Below are positions 1-5,971 of a stretch of 6,236 nucleotides of DNA, piece by piece. The notes below the pieces were generated by a model. That model saw nothing but the letters and a program-made list of their open reading frames with translations, was not told the origin of the DNA and did not search any database. The stretch is from positions 1 through 6,236 of the forward strand of contig JAEYRQ010000178.1 in NCBI GenBank assembly GCA_023435545.1, written 5' to 3'. A program made the translations under genes and the position numbers. The stretch is from Pseudomonadota bacterium (GTDB lineage: Bacteria > Pseudomonadota > Alphaproteobacteria > Rhizobiales > Tepidamorphaceae). Every line of letters begins with the position of its first letter. The stretch's first letter is position 1.

Positions 1-492
1 AAGCAGGCCGGCCGGGGCTTCGTGCCGGATCGCGGCTTCGCCTCGATCGGTTATGGCCTGCCCGGCGCGATGGGTTGCGCGCTGGCCGCGCCCGGGCGCC
101 CGGTGGTGGGCCTGACCGGCGACGGCGGCTTCAACATGGTGATGGGCGAACTCGAGACCGCCCGCCGCCTCAACTTGCCGCTGACCGTCATCGTCGTGAA
201 CAAAGCCGCGTCCGGCTACGTCAAGGCGCTGCAGCATCTGATGTACGGCGCCGGCGCCTATCAGTCGAGCGACCTGGTCGAGGTGAACTACGCCAAGGTC
301 GCCGGCGCGCTCGGCTGCACCGGCATCCGTGTCGAGGATCCCGACGAGATCGCCGAGGCATTGCGCATCGGCATCGGCGGCGAGGACGGGCCGACCCTCA
401 TCGACGTCGTCGTCACCCGCGACCCGGCGCACATGCTGCCGGGCGTCGACAACCGGACTGTCCAGGTCAAGAAGGGCGACCGCGTCGCCTGA
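1..492 (+). CDS. ThDP-dependent enzyme, acetolactate synthase-like family, C-terminal fragment (5' end outside window)
   Basis: The reading frame is open from base 1 and ends at TGA 490-492, so 163 residues of a protein that usually has about 550 are visible. They match the C-terminal thiamine-diphosphate-binding domain of the acetolactate synthase/benzoylformate decarboxylase superfamily. Early glycine-rich residues (SIGYGLPGAMG) precede the ThDP/Mg motif: GDG at visible residues 40-42, then 24 residues, then N67-K68 where NN is usual. GYVKALQ follows, similar to the G(W/Y)(V/I)KxxQ stretch of many acetolactate synthase-like proteins. Family members use ThDP to decarboxylate or ligate 2-oxo acids in the cytoplasm; which reaction applies here cannot be told without the N-terminal domain. 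A GTG at base 22 is internal and is not the true start. The gene ends 48 bases before the transporter genes, on the same strand, which suggests a shared operon. Superfamily is confident; substrate is unknown. Confidence 0.9.
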   Translation, partial: KQAGRGFVPDRGFASIGYGLPGAMGCALAAPGRPVVGLTGDGGFNMVMGELETARRLNLPLTVIVVNKAASGYVKALQHLMYGAGAYQSSDLVEVNYAKVAGALGCTGIRVEDPDEIAEALRIGIGGEDGPTLIDVVVTRDPAHMLPGVDNRTVQVKKGDRVA

Positions 493-528
493 CCGAGCCT
501 GCGGAACCATCGGGACTGAACCATAACC

Positions 529-536
529 GGAGGAAA
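529..536 (+). promoter_or_regulatory. Strong Shine-Dalgarno site for the TRAP binding protein
   Basis: A GGAGGAAA run lies seven to eight bases before the ATG at 541. It is one of the two best ribosome-binding sites in the window, which fits the high expression expected of a periplasmic binding protein. The rest of the 493-540 gap shows no clear promoter or terminator. Confidence 0.75.
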
Positions 537-540
537 CGAG

Positions 541-1527
541 ATGAAGCTCCACAGCACCCTGACCGCGTCGGCCGTGGCCGCCCTCGCATTGTCCATGGCG
601 GTATCGGGGCCGGCATCCGCCGAGATCCCGGAGACGACGCTGCAGATCGCGCACGTCTACAATCCCGGCAACATCTGGCACGACACTGCCGAGCGCTATG
701 CCGAGGCGATCAAGGAGCGCACCGGCGGCAAGGTGACGGTCAACATCGCGCCCGGCGGCACCACAGGCAACTGGCAGGAATCGATCGAGGCGCTGCAGAT
801 CGGCACCAACGACATCGTGCTGGAGTCGATCGGCACGCTCGACCGCTACGACCCGCTGCCGGGCATCGAGGCGTTCCCCTACCTCGTCCGCGACCTCGAC
901 CACTTCAAGAAAGTCTACTACGGCCCGATGGGCGGCGAACTGTTCGACGCCATCGAGGAGGCGACCGGCTTCAAGATCATCGGCGCCGGCTATCGCGGCG
1001 GCCGCAAGCTGTCGGCCAACAAGAACGTGGTGTCCCTCGACGACCTGAAGGGCCTCAAGCTCCGCGTCCCGCCGCTGAAGATGTACCGCCGCACCTGGGA
1101 ACTGCTGGGCGCGAGCCCGGTGCCGATGCCCTCGACCGAGATCTATACCGGCCTCCAGCAGGGTGTCATCGACGGCCAGGAGAACCCCTTCGAGGTCATC
1201 TGGACCTTCAAGTTCTACGAGCACCAGCCCTTCGTGATGGAGACCAATCACGTCATCGGCGCCATGACCTTCATCTTCGACGCCAACCGCTTCAATTCCT
1301 TCCCGCCGGAGCTCCAAGAGATCCTGGTCGAGGAAGGCGAGAAGGCGATGCTCTGGGGACCCGAGCAGATGCTCGCCAAGGAGGATCAGTACCGCACCGA
1401 CCTCAGGGCCGCCGGTGTCGAGATCGTCGAGCCCGACATGGAGGCCTTCCGCGCCGCCGTCGCGCCGATCAAGGAGGACTTCCCCGAGCTCGCCGACTGG
1501 GTCGAGAAGATCAACGCGGTCCAGTAA
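541..1527 (+). CDS. TRAP transporter periplasmic substrate-binding protein (DctP type)
   Basis: This 328-residue protein is the soluble receptor of a TRAP transporter: it captures a substrate, usually an organic acid, in the periplasm and delivers it to the membrane subunits. Residues 1-27 form a Sec signal peptide: K2, a hydrophobic core at about 8-22, and an ASA cleavage site before E28. There is no lipobox cysteine. The mature part carries DctP-family signatures: the QIAHVY start, LRVP at 174-177 with R175 in the place of the conserved carboxylate-binding arginine, and the hallmark QQGVIDGQENP at 206-216. Length is normal for the family. The ATG at 541 is supported by a strong Shine-Dalgarno site and by the signal peptide starting there. 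The dctQ- and dctM-type genes follow after a 147-base gap containing a hairpin. The arginine points to an acidic ligand, but the ligand cannot be named. Confidence 0.95.
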   Translation: MKLHSTLTASAVAALALSMAVSGPASAEIPETTLQIAHVYNPGNIWHDTAERYAEAIKERTGGKVTVNIAPGGTTGNWQESIEALQIGTNDIVLESIGTLDRYDPLPGIEAFPYLVRDLDHFKKVYYGPMGGELFDAIEEATGFKIIGAGYRGGRKLSANKNVVSLDDLKGLKLRVPPLKMYRRTWELLGASPVPMPSTEIYTGLQQGVIDGQENPFEVIWTFKFYEHQPFVMETNHVIGAMTFIFDANRFNSFPPELQEILVEEGEKAMLWGPEQMLAKEDQYRTDLRAAGVEIVEPDMEAFRAAVAPIKEDFPELADWVEKINAVQ

Positions 1528-1542
1528 GCCAGCGATCCCGGA

Positions 1543-1581
1543 CGGACGGGCAGCGAGCCGCCGCAGAGCGGCGCCCGTCCG
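1543..1581 (+). promoter_or_regulatory. Intergenic stem-loop between dctP- and dctQ-type genes
   Basis: The arms CGGACGGGC (1543-1551) and GCCCGTCCG (1573-1581) pair perfectly over 9 bp. Inside, GCCGC (1557-1561) pairs with GCGGC (1568-1572), leaving a five-base bulge on the left side and a six-base loop. The structure begins 16 bases after the binding-protein stop. No T-run follows, so it does not look like an intrinsic terminator. Hairpins at this place in binding-protein operons are known to protect the 3' end of the upstream message, giving more receptor than membrane subunits; that role is inferred here. Confidence 0.6.
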
Positions 1582-1661
1582 GTGGCTCGACGGACATCCG
1601 GCAGCCGTGCTGGCGGCCGGAGGGTGAGCGGCTTCGCAGATAAGCTTCGCAAGGCGGCAGG

Positions 1662-1668
1662 GGAGGAG
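1662..1668 (+). promoter_or_regulatory. Shine-Dalgarno site deciding the dctQ start
   Basis: GGAGGAG lies six bases before GTG 1675. It favours that codon over in-frame upstream GTGs at 1582 and 1624. The 1582 GTG overlaps the end of the intergenic hairpin, and the 1624 GTG directly abuts its only GGAGG. Confidence 0.65.
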
Positions 1669-1674
1669 AATGCC

Positions 1675-2154
1675 GTGTTCAGATCCACCGCGCGCGTGAT
1701 CGAGCGCATCATCGACCTGATGCTGCTGGTGGCGCTTGCCGTCATGGTGGTGAGCATCTGCTGGCAGGTGTTCGGCCGCTATGTTCTCAATCACGCCCCC
1801 GGCTGGACCGAGGAGACCGCACGCTTCCTGATGGCGTGGATCACCATGCTCGGCAGCGCGATGGTGATCCGCCGCGACGGGCATGTGGCGGTGACGGTCG
1901 TGGCGGATTCGCTGCCGCCGGTGCCCCGGGCGATCGTCGCGTGGCTGCGCGATGCGCTGATCGTGATCATGTCCGGTGCGCTGGTCTGGTACGGATGGCA
2001 GTTCGCGCAAATCGGATCCAGGCGCGAGTCTGCTGCGCTCGAGATATCGATGTTCTGGCCGCATCTGGCCATTCCCGTGGGCGGCGCGCTGATCGCGCTG
2101 CTGCTCGCGCTCAGGCGGGCAGGGCAGATGGCCGGGGAGGGCGACGCCCCATGA
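1675..2154 (+). CDS. TRAP transporter small membrane subunit (DctQ type)
   Basis: This is the small integral membrane subunit of the TRAP transporter, which works with the large DctM-type subunit and the periplasmic receptor. From GTG 1675 it has 159 residues, typical for the family. Four hydrophobic segments are visible at about 12-30, 48-65, 86-108 and 127-147. The family signature between the first two helices is clear: WQVFGRYVLN (30-39), then W44, TEE (45-47) and R50, followed by RRDGHVAV (66-73) after the second helix. The frame is open upstream to GTG 1582 (190 residues), but those extra 31 residues are basic and low in hydrophobicity, run through the hairpin region and are not part of the family core. 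Its stop overlaps the next start (ATGA, 2151-2154), indicating translational coupling with the dctM-type gene. Confidence 0.93.
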   Translation: MFRSTARVIERIIDLMLLVALAVMVVSICWQVFGRYVLNHAPGWTEETARFLMAWITMLGSAMVIRRDGHVAVTVVADSLPPVPRAIVAWLRDALIVIMSGALVWYGWQFAQIGSRRESAALEISMFWPHLAIPVGGALIALLLALRRAGQMAGEGDAP

Positions 2155-3428
2155 CGATCATCGTCCTCGCCGTCCTGATCGTCCTCCTGATCCTCATCGG
2201 GCTGCCGCTCGGTCTTGCCATCATCACCGCCTGTCTCGGGGTGATCTGGTTCACCGGCACCAATCCGGTGATCGTCGCCCAGCGGCTGTTCTCGGGCATG
2301 GACAGCTTCACGCTGCTGGCCATCCCCTTCTTCCTGCTCGCCGGCTCGCTGATGTCGCGCGGCGGCATGACCACGCGCCTCGTCGACTTCGCCAACGCGC
2401 TGGTCGGCCGCTTCCACGGCGGGCTCGCCATGAGCAATGTCGTCTCGTCGGTGTTCTTCTCCGGGATCTCCGGTTCGGCGGTGGCCGACACCAGTATGAT
2501 GGGCCGCATCTTCATCCCGGCGATGGAGGAGGAAGGCTACTCGCGCGGCTTCGCTGTCGGCGTCACCGCCGCGACATCGGTGGTCGCGCCGATCATCCCG
2601 CCCTCGATCGGCTTCATCGTCTACGGGGTCATCTCGGGCCAGTCGATCGTCGCCCTGTTCGTCGCGGGCGTGATTCCCGGTGCCCTGTTCTCCCTTGCGG
2701 CACTCGGCTACGTCTACTGGACCGCCCGTCGCCGCAATTATCCCGTGCACGACCCTGTGCCCCTGTCGGATGTCGTGCGCGCCTTCTGGCGGGCCGCGGC
2801 AGCGATCTTCATGCCGATCCTCATCCTGTTCGGCATCGTCACCGGCGTCTTCACCGTGACGGAATGCTCGGCCGTGGCGGCGGTCTACGCGCTTCTCGTC
2901 GGTGCCGTCGTCTACCGGGAGCTTACGCCCGCCGGCATCATCGAGGCGCTGAGGGAGGCGGCGCAGACGACGGCCGTCATCATGATCATCGTCGGCGCCG
3001 CCCAGCTCTTCGCCTGGCAGCTCGCCTACGCCCAGATCCCGCAGCAGGCGGTCGCGCTGATCACCTCGATCTCCGAGAACCCGCTCTTGTTCCTGCTGAT
3101 GGTCAACCTGCTCTTGCTGTTCGTCGGCACCTTCATGGAGGCGAACGCGGCCATGGTCATGCTGGTGCCGATCCTCTACCCCGTCGGCATGGCGCTCGGC
3201 GTCGATCCGATCCAGCTCGGGGTGATCACGGTGGTGAACCTGTGCCTCGGGCTGATCACGCCGCCGATCGGGCTGTGCCTGGCGGTAGCCTGCAAAATCG
3301 CCGACCTGCCGCTCGAGCGCGGCGTCCGCGACATCCTTCCTTTCTTGGCGATCGGCATTGTGCTGCTCGCCGCGCTGTCGCTCGTGCCAGGCATGTCGCT
3401 GTGGCTTCCTGGCCTCGTTCTCAACTGA
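2151..3428 (+). CDS. TRAP transporter large membrane subunit (DctM type)
   Basis: This 425-residue polytopic protein is the transport channel of the TRAP system, which takes up substrate using an ion gradient. Many hydrophobic segments are visible, starting at residues 2-34. Family signatures are present in order: GISGSAVAD at 105-113, GYSRGFAVG at 129-137, IIPPSIGFIVYG at 148-159, TVTECSAVAA at 235-244 (close to the usual TPTEAAAVAA) and LITPPIG at 368-374. Length is normal. The frame is open well upstream, but ATG 2151 is chosen because it overlaps the dctQ stop as ATGA, is preceded by GGGGAGG (2134-2140), and begins directly with the first helix. The dehydrogenase gene starts 24 bases after the stop, consistent with one operon. 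Confidence 0.95.
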   Translation: MTIIVLAVLIVLLILIGLPLGLAIITACLGVIWFTGTNPVIVAQRLFSGMDSFTLLAIPFFLLAGSLMSRGGMTTRLVDFANALVGRFHGGLAMSNVVSSVFFSGISGSAVADTSMMGRIFIPAMEEEGYSRGFAVGVTAATSVVAPIIPPSIGFIVYGVISGQSIVALFVAGVIPGALFSLAALGYVYWTARRRNYPVHDPVPLSDVVRAFWRAAAAIFMPILILFGIVTGVFTVTECSAVAAVYALLVGAVVYRELTPAGIIEALREAAQTTAVIMIIVGAAQLFAWQLAYAQIPQQAVALITSISENPLLFLLMVNLLLLFVGTFMEANAAMVMLVPILYPVGMALGVDPIQLGVITVVNLCLGLITPPIGLCLAVACKIADLPLERGVRDILPFLAIGIVLLAALSLVPGMSLWLPGLVLN

Positions 3429-3452
3429 CGCACACGGGATGCGGAGCAGATC

Positions 3453-4247
3453 ATGGTGGACCGTCTGAAAGGCAAGGTGGCGCTGGTGTTCGGCGCCGGA
3501 TCGATCGGCGAGGGATGGGGCAACGGCAAGGCTGCCGCCGTGGCTTATGCCCGCGAGGGCGCCAAGGTCGCCTGCGTCGACATCGACCTGGGCGCCGCCG
3601 AGGCCACGGCCCGCCATATCGAGGGCGAGGGAAACCCGGCTATCGCCTGCTCGGCCGACGTCACCTCCTACCCCGAGATCGAGGCGGCGGTCGCCCGCAC
3701 GATGGAGGCCTTCGGCCGCATCGACATCCTGCACAACAATGTTGGCATCAACATTCCCGGAGGCCCGGTCGAGGCCACCGTGGAAAGCTGGGACAAGGTG
3801 ATGGACGTCAACGCCAAGAGCGTCTTCCTGGCGTGCAAGGCGGTGCTTCCGATCATGGAGGAGCAGGGGGGCGGGGCGATCGTCAACATCTCCTCGCTGG
3901 CCGCCATTCGCTACACCGGCTATCCCTACATCTCCTACTATGCGTCCAAGGCGGCGGTGAACAATTTCACCCGCGCCATCGCCGTGCAGTACGCACCGAA
4001 GAGCATCCGCGCCAACTGCATCCTGCCCGGCGTTATGGACACGCCCCACATCTACAAGCAGATCAGCGGCTACTACGGCAGCGTCGAAGAGATGACGGCG
4101 GCCCGCAACGCCATCCCGCCGATGAAGCGGCAGGGCACCGGCTGGGACATCGCCATGGCCTCGGTGTTTCTCGCCTCCGACGAGGCCCAGTACATCACCG
4201 GCGTCGAGCTGTGCGTCGATGGCGGCCTGCACTGCAAGGCCGGTTGA
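3453..4247 (+). CDS. Short-chain dehydrogenase/reductase (classical SDR, NAD(P)-dependent)
   Basis: This 264-residue cytoplasmic oxidoreductase interconverts an alcohol and a carbonyl group using a nicotinamide cofactor. The Rossmann glycine motif is the variant FGAGSIGEGWGNGKA (13-27), typical of a GWGNGKA-type SDR subgroup and longer than the common TGxxxGxG. D43 at the end of the second strand favours NAD over NADP. D69-V70 contacts adenine, NNVG is at 95-98, N120 is the structural/catalytic Asn, and the active site is S148 with Y162 and K166 (YYASK). A C-terminal ITGVELCVDGG (248-258) is also characteristic. Length is usual. ATG 3453 follows a GGAG at 3443-3446. It lies between the transporter and the aminotransferase (17-base gap), so it probably acts on the imported substrate or a derivative. 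Substrate is not readable. Confidence 0.93.
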   Translation: MVDRLKGKVALVFGAGSIGEGWGNGKAAAVAYAREGAKVACVDIDLGAAEATARHIEGEGNPAIACSADVTSYPEIEAAVARTMEAFGRIDILHNNVGINIPGGPVEATVESWDKVMDVNAKSVFLACKAVLPIMEEQGGGAIVNISSLAAIRYTGYPYISYYASKAAVNNFTRAIAVQYAPKSIRANCILPGVMDTPHIYKQISGYYGSVEEMTAARNAIPPMKRQGTGWDIAMASVFLASDEAQYITGVELCVDGGLHCKAG

Positions 4248-4264
4248 CAACGGGGAGAGAAGGC

Positions 4265-5971
4265 GTGCCGGATTTCAAGTATCACGAGGCGTTCAGCCGT
4301 GGCGGGCCCGAGCCTGTCGCCCGATTCACCGGGCTGCCACGCTACAACTTCGTCTTCGGCCACAACGACCCGGCCGAAGTGCCCGCCGACGAACTGGCCG
4401 AGATCGCCGCAAAGGTCATCCGCGAGCAGGGTCCGACGCTCGCCATGTACTATCTCGGGCAGGGGCCGCAGGGCCATCGGGCTTTACGCGAGTTTGTCGC
4501 CGCCAAGCTCGGGCGCAGCCGCGGCATTGCCTGCACGGCCGACGACATCGTGCTGACGTCGGGCTCGCTGCAGGGCATGGATCTCCTCAACGCCACCTTC
4601 ATCGAGCCCGGCGATACGGTGATCATTGAGGAGTTCACCTATGGCGGGGCGATCGGCAAGGTGCAGCGGCTCGGCGCCAACATCGTCGCGGCCCCGCTCG
4701 ACGACGACGGCATCCGCATGGATGCTCTTGAAGAGATCCTGAAGGACCTGAAGGGCAGGGGGATCACCCCGAAGTTCATTTACACGATCCCGACCGTCCA
4801 GAACCCGACCGGCTCGATCATGCCGATCGAGAGTCGGCACCGACTGCTGGAGCTGTCGGCCGAGTACGGTGTGCCGATCTTCGAGGACGAGTGCTACGCC
4901 GATCTCGCCTGGGAGGACGGCGCGCCGCCGGCGCTCTACGCGCTCGATCCCTCGCGGGTCGTCCATGTCGGCTCGTTCTCCAAGTCTCTGGCACCGGCAT
5001 TGAGGGTCGGCTACATCGTCGCCTCGTGGGACGTGCTCTCGCGGGTGCTGGCCCGCAAGTCGGACGCGGGCTCCCCGGCGATCGAGCAGATGGTCATCGC
5101 GGAGTATTTCGGCCGCGAATTCAACAGCCATCTGAAAACTCTCAAGACGGCGCTGCGCCGCAAGCTCGACGTGATGGTCGAGGCAGTCGAGCGGGAGTTC
5201 GGCACCTCGGCCGAGCTCTACGTGCCGAAAGGCGGCATTTTCCTGTGGCTGAAGCTGCCCGATCACGTCGATGTCAGGACGTTCGTGCAGCCGGCGCTGG
5301 ATCAGGGCGTGGCGTTCAATCCCGGTCCGGACTGGGCCTGCGTGCCGGAGGCGGCGAAGAGCCACATCCGTCTTTGCTTCGCGCTGCCGGACGAGCAGAC
5401 CATTCGGGAGGGCGTCGCCGAACTCGCCCGCATCTGCTTCGAGCACACCGGCGTGCCCGCCCGCCGGGCGAACGTCCCCTCGGATCGCTGTGGCCGGATC
5501 GATGTCCGCTCACGCCCCCACCACCACGACCGACCTGCCGGAGGGCATCGTTGTCGCCGACACGATCACCAAGCTGCCCGAGGGCGCATTGGGCGGGGTC
5601 GTCGTGTCTGGTTCGCACGGCGGCCGCTATCCGGGCTACATGGCGGCGGCTGGCGGCGTACGCGCGGTGATATTGTGCGACGCCGGCATAGGGCGCGAGG
5701 AGGCCGGCATCGGGGCACTGCCCTATCTCGAGGAGCTCGGCATCGCGGCGGCTGCCGTTTCGCATCTGACATGTCGGATCGGCGACACCGCCGACATGCT
5801 GGCGCGGGGGCGTGTCAGCCGTCTCAACGCAGTGGCCGCATCGGTCGGCGTCCAGGAAGGCGACTCGACGCTGGAGGCGGCGAGGAAGCTCCGCGCAGCG
5901 CCGCATGTTCCTGTGAAGCCGGAGCCGCTGGGCGAGGCGCGCGGCTACGTCGACCACGCAGGCCGGCGTAG
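4265..5971 (+). CDS. PLP-dependent aminotransferase, class I/II fold, with anomalous unterminated 3' end
   Basis: The recognisable enzyme covers residues 1 to about 400 (to about base 5464) and resembles the 2-aminoadipate aminotransferase/MocR-type group of fold-type I PLP enzymes, but has no DNA-binding domain. Visible motifs: YYLGQGPQGHRALRE (62-76), TSGSLQGMDLL (98-108, cofactor phosphate), N180 in NPTG, D208 and Y211 around the pyridine ring, the Schiff-base lysine K240 in SFSKSLAPALRVGY, and R369 (HIRLCF) for the substrate carboxylate. GTG 4265 follows GGGGAG (4252-4257). The expected length is about 390-410 residues, yet this frame has no stop until TAG 5969-5971, giving 568 residues. 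The final 165 or so are rich in Arg, His and Gly, resemble no domain, and run out of frame under the next gene. They may be an overlap, a frameshift or an error. Enzyme class is confident, the end is not, and the amino donor is unknown. Confidence 0.85.
   Translation: MPDFKYHEAFSRGGPEPVARFTGLPRYNFVFGHNDPAEVPADELAEIAAKVIREQGPTLAMYYLGQGPQGHRALREFVAAKLGRSRGIACTADDIVLTSGSLQGMDLLNATFIEPGDTVIIEEFTYGGAIGKVQRLGANIVAAPLDDDGIRMDALEEILKDLKGRGITPKFIYTIPTVQNPTGSIMPIESRHRLLELSAEYGVPIFEDECYADLAWEDGAPPALYALDPSRVVHVGSFSKSLAPALRVGYIVASWDVLSRVLARKSDAGSPAIEQMVIAEYFGREFNSHLKTLKTALRRKLDVMVEAVEREFGTSAELYVPKGGIFLWLKLPDHVDVRTFVQPALDQGVAFNPGPDWACVPEAAKSHIRLCFALPDEQTIREGVAELARICFEHTGVPARRANVPSDRCGRIDVRSRPHHHDRPAGGHRCRRHDHQAARGRIGRGRRVWFARRPLSGLHGGGWRRTRGDIVRRRHRARGGRHRGTALSRGARHRGGCRFASDMSDRRHRRHAGAGACQPSQRSGRIGRRPGRRLDAGGGEEAPRSAACSCEAGAAGRGARLRRPRRPA
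5481..5505 (+). repeat. Imperfect 11-bp direct repeat at the start of the downstream gene
   Basis: CGGATCGCTGT (5481-5491) and CGGATCGATGT (5495-5505) match at 10 of 11 positions with a 14-base period. The second copy contains the candidate ATG at 5502. A 14-base duplication would change the frame, so this may be a trace of the event that disturbed the junction between the two genes; it may also be chance. Confidence 0.4.

Noticed and set aside
75..1643. 522-codon + strand open frame across the ThDP enzyme and binding-protein genes
   Set aside because: It is an out-of-frame shadow of both recognised genes, with Arg-rich low-complexity composition and no motifs.
1582..1674. Longer dctQ protein from GTG 1582
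   Set aside because: It has no ribosome-binding site, starts inside the hairpin region, and adds a basic tail absent from the family core; GTG 1675 has an ideal site.
1791..4250. Long minus-strand open frame of 819 codons opposite the dctQ, dctM and SDR genes
   Set aside because: It is the complement of three well-supported genes in GC-rich DNA. Its product is dominated by Asp, Arg, His and Gly with no domain, as expected of a shadow frame.
2864..4264. Upstream extension of the aminotransferase frame through the dctM and SDR genes
   Set aside because: The translation is Arg/Pro/Gly-rich nonsense over two real genes; the aminotransferase begins at GTG 4265 with a good ribosome-binding site.
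4484..5446. 320-codon minus-strand open frame
   Set aside because: It lies wholly opposite the conserved aminotransferase domain and has no recognisable motif.
5458..5470. CGCCC/GGGCG hairpin as a terminator after the aminotransferase
   Set aside because: Only five base pairs with a three-base loop and no T-run, and the operon appears to continue; expected by chance at this GC content.
5474..5482. Programmed +1 frameshift at CCC-T fusing the aminotransferase to the next protein
   Set aside because: CCC-T is a plausible slip site and the shift would give a fusion, but there is no downstream stimulator or stop to promote it, and short C-runs are common in such DNA. Kept only as one option under the junction finding.
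4891..5670. Third forward frame through the aminotransferase 3' half
   Set aside because: Arg/Ala/Gly-rich shadow. It overlaps both the Schiff-base lysine region and the start of the unknown protein.
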